From Flavobacteriaceae bacterium MAR_2010_72 (lineage in GTDB: Bacteria > Bacteroidota > Bacteroidia > Flavobacteriales > Flavobacteriaceae): 64,000 nucleotides of DNA. The notes beneath the pieces were generated by a model. It was not told where the DNA came from and ran no database searches. It saw only the letters and a program-made list of their open reading frames with translations. The translations under genes and the position numbers were made by a program. The DNA lies in assembly GCA_003550275.1 (NCBI GenBank), contig QXCW01000002.1:1240001-1304000 (forward strand). Direction: 5' to 3'. How positions within the stretch are numbered: the first letter of the stretch is position 1; the number at the start of each line of letters is the position of its first letter. Below, piece after piece: positions 28,265-36,238 of this stretch.

Positions 28265-30418
28265 TTACTTTTTAATAATCTTATAGCTGTTTTTCTTGTT
28301 AATGGTTTTGTCGGTGGTTTGGATAACATATACACCTACGGGAAGGGTGCTCATATCAATGGTTTTGGCTTCTGTGCGTAGTAATTCCCTTCCAAGAAAA
28401 TCGTAAACGGTTGTCTCTAAATCGCCTTTATATTGTATTTGCAATACCGATGTTACTGGATTTGGAAACACTGCAATTTTCATTTCTTCTGTTAGCGATT
28501 CAATACTTAAGGTTGTTGCGGATGCAGACGCTGTAACCGATTTAATTTTAATAGGACTATTAAAGGTATAGGTTACTTTGTTGTTGTTGGCATCCTCGTC
28601 GGAATATGTCATCCAGACATCACCATCGTCCTTAATTTGAAGCACGGCATCGCCATGGGTAATAGTTCCCATGTCCACATCGTCGTAGTAATAAATAATT
28701 TTTCCGGTAAAATCGGCAGTAGCCGAAGCAAAATTAAATACTCTAGCCATACTTTCGTTAGGGGCAGAACCTAATGCTGTTAGTGATCTTGTGGTGGTGT
28801 TATCGGCTACCAAAGTGTGATCGATGTTTGGAGTAAGTTTTAAGCCTTTTAAATTTAACGATGCATTCGCTTTTATAATAATCTGTCCGCCGTTTTCCAG
28901 TTGTAGTATTTTAGGATCGGTATTATCACTACCGTTTCCCGGAGGATTGCCGGCATCTGGAGGGTTACCATTATCTGATAAATCCTGAATGGGGAAGTAA
29001 CTAAAATTTACTAGTTCCAGTGTGTTATCATTGGTAATATTGTCTGCACTTCCTGCATGTTTTCCGATAAAAGAAATGGATGAAGAACTTCCAAATCCGG
29101 GGTAGGTTGAGAGCGTAAAAATAATTTTGCTTCCCGAAATTTGAGCAGCTGTTATTGATGCAGAACCTACATTGCTTAACAAATAATCTTGTTGAATGTT
29201 AGCTATACTTGGAATATTTGAAGCTAAAGTCATATTGGTTTCAATTTCCAAAGAGGTTGGACTCATAAGTTTTGCCGAAACTATTACCGGCGCATCAATA
29301 TTCTGCGGATAGCTTTCGCCATAGATATCACGTTTTACTAAAGGGTAAATTCGTGTTGCAAATTTCTCATAACCATTTCCAAAAGGATAATGACAATTGT
29401 CATTAGCTACGGTCATGCCCGTTGTTGGCATGATTGAAATAGTAGCATCGTTTAGTGCTAATCGACGTTGGGCTTCTTTAATTTTTAAACGGCCCTGCTC
29501 AGTTGTTCCACAATCGCAATCTCTAGTTTGAAATAGGTAAAAATGTTCAATATTAGGATAGTCATTTAACCAAGCAGCTTTTAAATCATTAAACAAGTTT
29601 ATATAGCTTTGAGTAGCTAAACCTGAACCAAACGAATTCGCTTCTCCTTGCGACCATAAAATGGCACGCACATTATCCTTTAAACCTGTTTTGTTTAAGC
29701 GGTAATACATCCGGCCGTAATTGGAGCCTGTAGATGTTGCGTAATCTCCTGGCGCTTGAAAAAATTCGATGGGCTGTCCGCCATGTGCACCGTTAAATAT
29801 AGCTATAGGTATATTTAAATCGTCTTGTAACATTTTAGCCAATTTTAAACCCCACTGACCCGCATTGCCATTGGTTTCTTTATGGCCATCGCCTTGTGCT
29901 ATAAACCAGTTATCATTGTTTTGCAAATTAGTTCCGTTTTCTGTTCCACTAGCATAAACCCTAATAAAATTACTGTTATTAGCATTTGAAGTGGTACCAT
30001 CTCTTGAGTTTGCTTCAGCGTTCGATTGCCCTTGTACCATAAACACATCACCAGCTACAACTTCGGTAACTTGTGTAATTTGTGTTGGGCTACCAGCAGT
30101 CATGCCATTTACGGTGATGGTATAATTAGTTAATTCTGCGTTAATAGTAACATCAATATTAAAAGGTGCTGTATTGCCACTAAAACTTAAATTCTCACTG
30201 GTAGCAACTGGGAAAAGCCCTCCTTTACTTACAATCACCTCGATAGCATCGTAATTAACACCTGTATTATCAACAGTCCCTGAAATATTAAGAGTTCCTA
30301 GATTAGTATTAAGGTCTCTAGCAACTAACTGTTTATTTTGAGGTATATCAGTAAATGTGACTTGTCCAAAGGAAAATAAGCAGACATTTAATAATAGAAT
30401 GGTCAATAATTTTTTCAT
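28265..30418 (-). CDS. Secreted SGNH/sialate-O-acetylesterase-like hydrolase with T9SS sorting tail
   Basis: 717 residues from the ATG ending at 30418 (MKKLLTILLLNVCLFSFGQ signal peptide). An Ig-like N-terminal domain (about 20-120) precedes the catalytic domain, opened by GDVFMVQGQSNAEANSRDG with the nucleophile Ser. GHGGQPIEFF, AILWSQGEANSFG and NCHYPFGNGYEKFA supply further family blocks, including a late His. After a further Ig-like stretch and a short GNPPGNGSDNTDP linker comes the ~215-residue module also found at the end of the PI-PLC-like protein, closed by a T9SS type A domain. It probably deacylates a surface-bound glycan before uptake. It differs from the other esterase at 20.3 kb in architecture and export route. 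Confidence 0.85.
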   Translation of the reverse strand: MKKLLTILLLNVCLFSFGQVTFTDIPQNKQLVARDLNTNLGTLNISGTVDNTGVNYDAIEVIVSKGGLFPVATSENLSFSGNTAPFNIDVTINAELTNYTITVNGMTAGSPTQITQVTEVVAGDVFMVQGQSNAEANSRDGTTSNANNSNFIRVYASGTENGTNLQNNDNWFIAQGDGHKETNGNAGQWGLKLAKMLQDDLNIPIAIFNGAHGGQPIEFFQAPGDYATSTGSNYGRMYYRLNKTGLKDNVRAILWSQGEANSFGSGLATQSYINLFNDLKAAWLNDYPNIEHFYLFQTRDCDCGTTEQGRLKIKEAQRRLALNDATISIMPTTGMTVANDNCHYPFGNGYEKFATRIYPLVKRDIYGESYPQNIDAPVIVSAKLMSPTSLEIETNMTLASNIPSIANIQQDYLLSNVGSASITAAQISGSKIIFTLSTYPGFGSSSSISFIGKHAGSADNITNDNTLELVNFSYFPIQDLSDNGNPPDAGNPPGNGSDNTDPKILQLENGGQIIIKANASLNLKGLKLTPNIDHTLVADNTTTRSLTALGSAPNESMARVFNFASATADFTGKIIYYYDDVDMGTITHGDAVLQIKDDGDVWMTYSDEDANNNKVTYTFNSPIKIKSVTASASATTLSIESLTEEMKIAVFPNPVTSVLQIQYKGDLETTVYDFLGRELLRTEAKTIDMSTLPVGVYVIQTTDKTINKKNSYKIIKK

Positions 30419-30512
30419 TTGTTTGTAATTTTTACCCAATGGGAATACCCAAAAAAGGCGTATTGTTATATTTAGATGATAGAAATGAGGTTTGCTTTAA
30501 GCCATTATAACA

Positions 30513-30547
30513 AATAACCCCACCGAAAATAAGGAGGCGGGGTTATT
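30513..30547 (-). terminator. Hairpin after the S74 fibre-like gene
   Basis: AATAACCCC / GGGGTTATT is a perfect 9-bp stem with a 17-nt loop, 25 bp past the reverse-strand stop codon at 30572. On the reverse strand it is followed by TGTTATAATGG, so the U tract is weak. Confidence 0.55.
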
Positions 30548-30571
30548 CCAACTTAGTTTATTGTACTAGAG

Positions 30572-31564
30572 TTAATTTTTGTGAATCATTTTCTTTAACT
30601 CGTCAATCTCTGCTTGTTGTTCTTTGATCGCGTTGATTAATACAGGGATTAAACCTTGGTAATTTACAGAAAGCGTACCCTCTTCGTTATTGGCTTCTTT
30701 TACTAATTCAGGATATACGGCCTGAACATCTTGCGCCAATAAACCAATTTTTTGTTCCGAAGTGTTTTTCTTCATCACATAGCTTTTACCATCTATTTGT
30801 AAAAGTTTTGCCATTGTGCTACCTAAAGATATAATATTGGCTTTTAAACGCATATCTGAATTCACCGTTACATCACCAGAGAAAACAGCAGAACCATCCG
30901 TATTTACTATAAATGCATCCGATTGATTTCCAGCATCAGCACCGTTACCGATAACAAAGGCAGCATTGGTAGTAGCGTTATGTCTACCAACTGCAACACC
31001 GCCTTGTGCTGTTGTTGTTGTACCATAGCCAATTGCAAAAGAATGATCTCCTTCTGCATTAGTTTCTTGTCCCATAGCAGTAGATGCATGTGCAACAGCT
31101 CTTGTTCTAAAACCCATAGCTACTTGTCCATGGTTATCATAGTTTCCATCAGAATTGTTATTTGGTCCTATACCTGTTTGTGATCCAGCAATAGTGTGGA
31201 AACCTACAGCAACGGCACCAGCACCATAAGCACGACCATAAACGCCAGCTGCGAAAGACCCCCAGCCTAAAGCTCCAAAGCCATCATGTTGCATTCTAGT
31301 TCCTCCTCCACGAACATTATCAACTTGTGGATTTTGTTCAGCTATTGTTAAATCTACTACCCAATCAGCAATATTTCCAAAAGAGTTGTTAGAATTACCG
31401 TTACCATCTCTTGATGCTCCTCCTGCATTAATTCTATACATTCGTCCTGATTGTGGATCTCCTGATCCATTTTCAACATGCGCCGTAGCACGTTGTTGTG
31501 CATCTGTATTATTCGAAAAAGTAAAAGCGAAAACCGCTATAAAAAGTAAAGTAAGTTTTTTCAT
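30572..31564 (-). CDS. Secreted YadA-head-like fibre protein with S74 (intramolecular chaperone) autoprocessing domain
   Basis: 330 residues. Signal peptide to about residue 22 (NNTDAQ). Residues ~95-215 hold degenerate short repeats of the type AxAxGxxxxA (GAVAVGFHTIAG, GQVAMGFRTRAV, STAMGQETNAEG, SFAIGYGTTT, GVAVGRHNATT), like trimeric YadA/Hia head repeats. From residue 236 the peptidase S74 domain begins with SDMRLKANI: Ser236 and Lys241 are spaced as in the Ser-Lys dyad of phage endosialidase chaperones, where cleavage occurs before the Ser. IGLLAQDVQAVYPELV is a second family block. The C-terminus (INAIKEQQAEIDELKKMI) is a coiled coil suited to trimers. The start ATG overlaps the upstream gene's TGA stop (ATGA), implying translational coupling. 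Confidence 0.85.
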   Translation of the reverse strand: MKKLTLLFIAVFAFTFSNNTDAQQRATAHVENGSGDPQSGRMYRINAGGASRDGNGNSNNSFGNIADWVVDLTIAEQNPQVDNVRGGGTRMQHDGFGALGWGSFAAGVYGRAYGAGAVAVGFHTIAGSQTGIGPNNNSDGNYDNHGQVAMGFRTRAVAHASTAMGQETNAEGDHSFAIGYGTTTTAQGGVAVGRHNATTNAAFVIGNGADAGNQSDAFIVNTDGSAVFSGDVTVNSDMRLKANIISLGSTMAKLLQIDGKSYVMKKNTSEQKIGLLAQDVQAVYPELVKEANNEEGTLSVNYQGLIPVLINAIKEQQAEIDELKKMIHKN

Positions 31565-32253
31565 TGTTTAATTATTTTAAAGTTGTTAGAATTTGTATTG
31601 TTGGAATTGTTTACTTGTAAAATGTACAGGCCTTTGGAAAGGTTTGAAAAGTCAATGGTTTTTTCACTGGTTTTCAAAACTTCTTGACCTAATTGGTTAA
31701 AGAGGATCACTTCAATAGCGTCTTGATGTACAATATGTACTTCGTTTACTACCGGATTAGGATACACCTTAACAAATAGTTTGTCAGATACTGGGTTTAC
31801 TGTTAAAGTAGCTGATGATGATGATACCGTTACATCGGTAAATTGAATGGCAGAAGCAAAGGTATGCGTCACACTGTTGTCAACGCCGTCGCTGTCTGCA
31901 TAGCTCATCCATTGTCCGGCTTGTTTTACTTCAAGCACAGCATCGCCGTCCAAAATACCGTTTTCGTCACTGTCTTCATAATTAAAGACCATGGTGCCTT
32001 GAAAATCGGCAGAATTCATTGCGAGGCTATACACACGGGCCATACTTTGATTGCTGTTAGCAGTAATTGGCGTTGCAGAGCGTGTAATGCTGTTGTTGTT
32101 ACTGAGCACGTGATCTGCAGAAGGTGATAAGACCAGACCGTCTACATTTAAACTAGCACCACTTTTTATAGTAAAGGATCCATTGGTAATGGTAAGTTCT
32201 TGTGCAGACATAAATGAGACTGATAAAAAAGTAAAGAATAGAATTTTTTTCAT
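31561..32253 (-). CDS. Small T9SS protein: stand-alone copy of the island's shared C-terminal module
   Basis: 230 residues: a signal peptide (MKKILFFTFLSVSFMSAQ) followed almost at once by the module that ends the PI-PLC-like and SGNH esterase proteins. Matching positions include ITNGSFTIKSGASLNVDGL, SMARVYSLAMNSADFQGTM, GDAVLEVKQAG, VTHTFASAIQF and a T9SS type A tail (VKVYPNPVVNEVHIV ... NFKIIKQ). It has no catalytic domain. It overlaps the S74 gene by 4 bp (ATGA), so the two are probably made together. The function is unknown; a surface scaffold or attachment role is a guess. Confidence 0.75.
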   Translation of the reverse strand: MKKILFFTFLSVSFMSAQELTITNGSFTIKSGASLNVDGLVLSPSADHVLSNNNSITRSATPITANSNQSMARVYSLAMNSADFQGTMVFNYEDSDENGILDGDAVLEVKQAGQWMSYADSDGVDNSVTHTFASAIQFTDVTVSSSSATLTVNPVSDKLFVKVYPNPVVNEVHIVHQDAIEVILFNQLGQEVLKTSEKTIDFSNLSKGLYILQVNNSNNTNSNNFKIIKQ

Positions 32254-32550
32254 AAGCCGTTAGAGGTTAGATTAATAATTAATTTGAATTAAATGTATGG
32301 GCAGTCGATTAAAAAATCACTTAATAGGTAATTAATCACGACTTAAAATTTAAAATCATTTATTAACCGATACTGGTTTGTCGAGATATGGCTTCATTGA
32401 TAAAAGGAAGAAACTTGGGGCTAATAAGTTAATTTAATGGAACATTATAATAATTATAAACATTTTTAAATAGGAACGTATTACCAAAATTGAATTTAGA
32501 ATGATTAAGCCCGTACCGCATTAATTGCCAAATAAGGCATAAATATAAAA
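32254..32550. other. Intergenic region at the right edge of the island
   Basis: About 297 bp, AT-rich. It must contain the promoter for the reverse-strand module/S74 genes, but I see no exact TAnnTTTG box. It ends abruptly at 32550/32551, where similarity to the aconitase gene begins. Confidence 0.5.
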
Positions 32551-32835
32551 GTAAAATCTTTTGCAAGAATCCATGAAACCAACCTTAAAAAACAAGGAAT
32601 GTTAGCCTTGACTTTTGCTAACGAAAGTGATTATGACAAAATTCAGGAAGACGATACTATTAATTTCTTGGATTTAAATGAATTTGCACCTGATAAAATT
32701 TTAACAATTGAATTTGTTCATGCCGATGGCAGCAAGGATGTAATTAAAGTAAATCATACTTACAATCAAGCACAGATTGACTGGTACAATGAAGGTTCAG
32801 CACTTAATTTAATTAAGCGACAAAACGCTTCTTAA
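32551..32835 (+). pseudogene. Aconitase 3' remnant (codons 661-754)
   Basis: This encodes VKSFARIHE through the last residue NAS of aconitase in an intact frame, but lacks the first 660 codons, so it cannot be functional. An internal ATG at 32599 could in principle start a 78-residue peptide, which would be only part of the swivel domain. Compared with the complete gene, five changed codons are synonymous and one replaces Pro by Ile, the pattern of an allele from a working gene rather than of a decaying duplicate. Confidence 0.93.
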
Positions 32836-32861
32836 TTTAAGATACAGTTCTATATTAAAAA

Positions 32862-32891
32862 AAACTCCTGATGTATTCAGGAGTTTTTTTT
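32862..32891. terminator. Bidirectional terminator (copy B) shared with the nucleotidyltransferase gene
   Basis: The same ACTCCTGA/TCAGGAGT stem as after the full aconitase gene, with A-rich and T-rich flanks. The reverse-strand nucleotidyltransferase gene ends at 32877, inside the hairpin, so this copy is built into the end of that gene. Confidence 0.85.
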
Positions 32892-33722
32892 GTTTTGTTC
32901 GGTGTCTAAATAGTGTTTTAAAACCGCAATGTCATTTTTAGAGGTTAAATCTGGAACGTGTTCATGAAATAAAATGCCTTTCATGGCTTTTGGTATATCA
33001 TTACACATATTCAAAACTGCAGTTGGCAATTCTTTTTCATGCCGTTCATGGTTCATCGGGCAATTTTCTAGATAAGGCATGATATCATGTCCATTCAGCT
33101 TAAAAATATTCATACTTACTCGCAAGCTTCCTGTAGTGTCTCTATATTTTGGTATTTCATGAAGTTGAGGCTTTTCTATAATGCTGTTCAAATAATGTTC
33201 ATGATCTAATTGAACAAGGGCAAATTTTGAAATGCGTTCAGTGTCAAAGTTTAGTCCAGTTCTGTCATAAGCAATAAAAGCATTTTTATCTGCTGATTGT
33301 AATAAAGTCTTAAATGCCTCAACCGAATATAAATTATCAGCATTACACACCGTGAATGATGAGCGCTTTAAATATGGATATTGTTGAAGTGCTTGCAACA
33401 AAGCATCTGCAGTGCCTAAAGGTTTTACGCGGTCTTTTGGAACATATTGAGTTGCATAAGAAATTTTTATGGTTCTAAATAGGTTATTGCTTTGTTTCTT
33501 TCCATAAAAGGATTTAAATTCATCAGCCTGTTCACCTGTTACAATAATGAGATTTGTGTATCCCGCTTTTTCAGCATTAGTAATTAGGTAATCCAAAATA
33601 GGCCGTCCATCACTGTCAATACCAATTAAAGCTTTATTTATCCATGTGGAGGAAGAAGAATTTAGGGATGAATTCATCCTTGAAGATGCTCCACCTGCCA
33701 ATATGATTAAATTTGCTCCCAT
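32877..33722 (-). CDS. Sugar-phosphate nucleotidyltransferase
   Basis: 281 residues, cytosolic. The N-terminus LIILAGGASSRMN is the nucleotide-binding signature of NTP-transferase enzymes that make NDP-sugars from a sugar-1-phosphate. NKALIGI supplies the expected lysine region, VKPLGTADALLQAL resembles the substrate block GTADA, and FTVCNADNLYS carries the metal-binding Asp motif. The gene starts 3 bp after the GHMP kinase stop and is surely cotranscribed with it: kinase then uridylyl/guanylyltransferase is a two-step salvage path. Which sugar and which nucleotide cannot be read off. The terminal codons lie inside the terminator shared with the aconitase remnant. Confidence 0.85.
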   Translation of the reverse strand: MGANLIILAGGASSRMNSSLNSSSSTWINKALIGIDSDGRPILDYLITNAEKAGYTNLIIVTGEQADEFKSFYGKKQSNNLFRTIKISYATQYVPKDRVKPLGTADALLQALQQYPYLKRSSFTVCNADNLYSVEAFKTLLQSADKNAFIAYDRTGLNFDTERISKFALVQLDHEHYLNSIIEKPQLHEIPKYRDTTGSLRVSMNIFKLNGHDIMPYLENCPMNHERHEKELPTAVLNMCNDIPKAMKGILFHEHVPDLTSKNDIAVLKHYLDTEQNKKNS

Positions 33723-33725
33723 TTT

Positions 33726-34802
33726 TTAAATACGATGGACCCCTTTAGTCACTGAAACAGAATAAGCTGTTTTAGCTCCAGCTTCAAGTAGGGCATTAGT
33801 AATCAATGTTGACTTTTGATGTGGGGCAATTACAACAATACTGCCGCCGCCGCCTGAACCAACAATTTTGGCACCAAGTGCACCAGCCTCTAATGCAATG
33901 TTGATTAAGTGATCCACTTTTGGCACTGTAACTTTTAACTGATGTTTTAATATGTTGTTGTGTTCGGTCATTAAAAAACCTAAAACCTTAAGGTCTGCTG
34001 CTTCTTTTTTGAATTCAAGATAAGCGTTTTGGGTAATTTCATGATTTTTTAAGGCCGCATAAAAATAAGGCTTCAATTCATCTGGTAACATTAACGATAA
34101 CTGGTTGAAATCTTTTATAGTTACATTTTTAATATTGAAGTCAGAATGACTGGATCTTATATGGTCAAGTGCTTTTTCGACATTAGATTTTACCTTGGAA
34201 AGTAATTGTATGGTGTTTTTTGGAACGCCAGATTCCACTAAAATTAACTCATGAAATGGATTTTTAATAATTTCAAACGCTACGTTTTTTGAGGTGTCAA
34301 TATACAGGATTTGGCCAATAGCAATGGTGTACATATCCATTCGACCTCCAGGAGCGTTATGCTCTAAAACTTCACCTTCAAAGGCTAACTCTGCAATAAA
34401 CTGTGGCGTAATTTCTCGATTGCATCCAAAGGCTTCTAAAAGGAATTGTACCCAAGCTACAACCAAAGCAGAAGAGCTTGATACTCCAGCATTAATGGGA
34501 ATATTACTTTTTATGGTTATATCAAATCCTTGATTGGGATTGCAGCCATATCGCCTAACCACTCGTAGGGCCGAACCTAAATAATCTCTATCCTCAAGCG
34601 AATCAAAAGGCTCATCTACAGGAATTTGCCGTTGTGCACATATATCTGGCATCTGAATATTAAAAACTGAAGTGTTATTTAGTGTAGCATTGAGTCTGAT
34701 GTGGCGATTTATAGCACAGGCAATTACGGGAAGCCCCAAATAATCTTGGTGATCTCCAAATAAACAAATACGTGCTGGCGCTTCAATGCAAATAGATTTC
34801 AA
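33726..34802 (-). CDS. GHMP-family sugar kinase (anomeric kinase)
   Basis: 358 residues. It begins with EAPARICLFGDHQDYLGLPV, the galactokinase-type substrate block (compare R-x-x-L-x-G-E-H-x-D), followed by the phosphate-binding motif INAGVSSSSALVVA, and near the C-terminus the third GHMP motif GAKIVGSGGGGSIVVIA. The start is TTG: an in-frame stop lies 12 bp upstream and the conserved N-terminus begins right at this codon. It lies 18 bp after the GH109-like gene and 3 bp before the nucleotidyltransferase. The set suggests 1-phosphorylation of a sugar, perhaps GalNAc, for salvage to an NDP-sugar. Galactokinase, fucokinase or glucuronokinase activity remain possible. Confidence 0.87.
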   Translation of the reverse strand: MKSICIEAPARICLFGDHQDYLGLPVIACAINRHIRLNATLNNTSVFNIQMPDICAQRQIPVDEPFDSLEDRDYLGSALRVVRRYGCNPNQGFDITIKSNIPINAGVSSSSALVVAWVQFLLEAFGCNREITPQFIAELAFEGEVLEHNAPGGRMDMYTIAIGQILYIDTSKNVAFEIIKNPFHELILVESGVPKNTIQLLSKVKSNVEKALDHIRSSHSDFNIKNVTIKDFNQLSLMLPDELKPYFYAALKNHEITQNAYLEFKKEAADLKVLGFLMTEHNNILKHQLKVTVPKVDHLINIALEAGALGAKIVGSGGGGSIVVIAPHQKSTLITNALLEAGAKTAYSVSVTKGVHRI

Positions 34803-34820
34803 ATTAAGTGCTTATTAAAT

Positions 34821-36182
34821 TTAAAAAGTATCCTTCATCCAATTATAGGGTTGACGTTTGATCCAATTTCCTCTGGTGAAATCTGGAAAATCTTGCGGTT
34901 CTCCATTATTTTCAATGGATACTTCAGAAAGTGGGGTAATGGCACTCCAAGCTGCAGCATCATAGGCATCCATAGGTGGTGCTATATTTTGTTTGGCAGA
35001 TTCAACAAAGGCGTTGAGCACAAAGAAGTCCATACCACCATGTCCAGCACCTGTTGCTAATTTACCATACTTTTGCCAAAGCGGATGGTCATATCTCTCT
35101 AACCAAGACGTAGCATCATCCCATCGGTGTGCTTGTTGTGATTTCCCTTCGATATAAATTCGGTTTCCGTCTACTTCCCAAAGACCTTCACTACCTTGTA
35201 CTCTAAAACCTAAAGAGTAGGGTCGCGGCAAATTGCAGTCATGTGTTACAATTATGGTCTCACCGTTTGCAGTTTCAATTATTGAGGTAATGACATCACC
35301 TTGCTTGAATTTTAATTTAGCATTTGGATGGTCCTTTCCGCCATGTTTTACAATATAATTATGAAGACCAACAGCTTTTGAAGCATTAGAGGTTATTGAC
35401 GTAAAACGGTTACCGCGATTGATATTGCACATCGCTGCAATTGGCCCTACACCATGGGTTGGATAAACATCAGCATTTCGTTTGAGTGAATGTTGTGTTC
35501 GCCAAGCCGATTCTGAAATACCTTTATCGCCAAATTCTACACCTTTTCCATAGGCTGATTGTCCATCGTTTAACTTTACAAAGCGTAAATCGTGCTGATA
35601 ACCACATCTAAAATGCACTAGCTCTCCAAAAACATTTTGTCTAACCATGTTAAGCACAGCCATAATATCCCGACGGTAATTTACATTTTCAAGAATCATT
35701 ACATGGGTACCAGTTTCTTCATGTGTGTTTACCAAATCCCAACATTCTTCCATAGTGTTGGCAGCCGAAACCTCGACGCCCGTATATTTTCCTGCCAACA
35801 TCGCATCTTTTGCCATACGGGTATGCCATAACCAAGGTGTTGAAATAATTACGGCATCTACATCTTTTAAATCCAATAGATTCCTGTAGTCATAATCAGT
35901 TTTGCCAAATACTTTTGGTTTTGGTTGTTTGGCTTTTAAAATTAGGTCCAGAACAAGGTCAATACGCTTAGTATCAATATCACAAATTGCGGTTATACTA
36001 ACATCATCTCTTAACAGCAAATTATTGAGGTGATTGGTACCTCTCAATCCAACGCCAATGAGGGCAACTTTAAGTTTTTCTGAATGGTATTTTGAATTTG
36101 AAGAAAAAGTTAATTGAGGAGCCAAGGCAATTCCGGTACCTAAAATGGCAGATTGTTTTACAAAATGGCGTCGCGTTCCCAT
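34821..36182 (-). CDS. Tat-exported Gfo/Idh/MocA-family protein, GH109-like (NAD-dependent glycosidase)
   Basis: 453 residues. The N-terminus carries a twin-arginine signal (TRRHFVK, then a hydrophobic stretch to about residue 28), as fits a protein exported folded with bound NAD. The Rossmann motif ALIGVGLRGTNHLNN follows. Blocks resembling GH109 alpha-N-acetylgalactosaminidases are plentiful: CDID, STPWLWH, GVEVSAANTMEECWDLV, MILENVNYRR, MAVLNMVRQNVFGE, CGYQHDLR, DVYPTHGVGPIA and NINRGNRF. GH109 enzymes cleave through an NAD redox cycle. The kinase and nucleotidyltransferase that follow would use the released sugar. A plain oxidoreductase remains possible because the superfamily is broad. 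Confidence 0.8.
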   Translation of the reverse strand: MGTRRHFVKQSAILGTGIALAPQLTFSSNSKYHSEKLKVALIGVGLRGTNHLNNLLLRDDVSITAICDIDTKRIDLVLDLILKAKQPKPKVFGKTDYDYRNLLDLKDVDAVIISTPWLWHTRMAKDAMLAGKYTGVEVSAANTMEECWDLVNTHEETGTHVMILENVNYRRDIMAVLNMVRQNVFGELVHFRCGYQHDLRFVKLNDGQSAYGKGVEFGDKGISESAWRTQHSLKRNADVYPTHGVGPIAAMCNINRGNRFTSITSNASKAVGLHNYIVKHGGKDHPNAKLKFKQGDVITSIIETANGETIIVTHDCNLPRPYSLGFRVQGSEGLWEVDGNRIYIEGKSQQAHRWDDATSWLERYDHPLWQKYGKLATGAGHGGMDFFVLNAFVESAKQNIAPPMDAYDAAAWSAITPLSEVSIENNGEPQDFPDFTRGNWIKRQPYNWMKDTF

Positions 36183-36238
36183 GCTGATGGATTAAAATAG
36201 TTAAAGTTCAAATTTAAACTAAATTTTTCTTACGACTT

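Larger units (their letters stand above)
3400..32550. other. Putative acquired glycan-utilisation island (alpha-mannan-type PUL)
   Basis: About 29 kb bounded exactly by the two copies of the aconitase 3' end. It holds a coherent set: SusC/SusD, two discoidin-type lipoproteins, three GH92 enzymes, a sugar transporter, two SGNH esterases, a PI-PLC-like enzyme, a membrane-bound regulator and small secreted proteins. No integrase, transposase or tRNA is visible inside, so no self-transfer machinery can be shown. The arrangement fits integration of a circular or linear donor fragment by homologous recombination in acn, or a site-specific element that has lost its recombinase. That the island was acquired is inference; the bracketing repeat is seen directly. 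Confidence 0.7.
32551..32891 (+). repeat. Direct repeat copy B: aconitase 3' end plus terminator
   Basis: Partner of 3059-3399 in the same orientation. The similarity starts sharply at GTAAAATC and runs through the stop codon, the 3' UTR and the terminator. The part from GATGGCAGCAAGG to the 3' UTR is identical in both copies. Confidence 0.95.

Noticed and set aside
30572-31564. Prophage tail fibre because of the S74 domain
   Set aside because: It has a signal peptide, sits among PUL genes, and no other phage genes are present; secreted S74 proteins are common in flavobacteria.
32599-32835. A small independent gene of 78 codons
   Set aside because: It is the aconitase C-terminus verbatim apart from one residue and has no promoter or start of its own; treated as a remnant.
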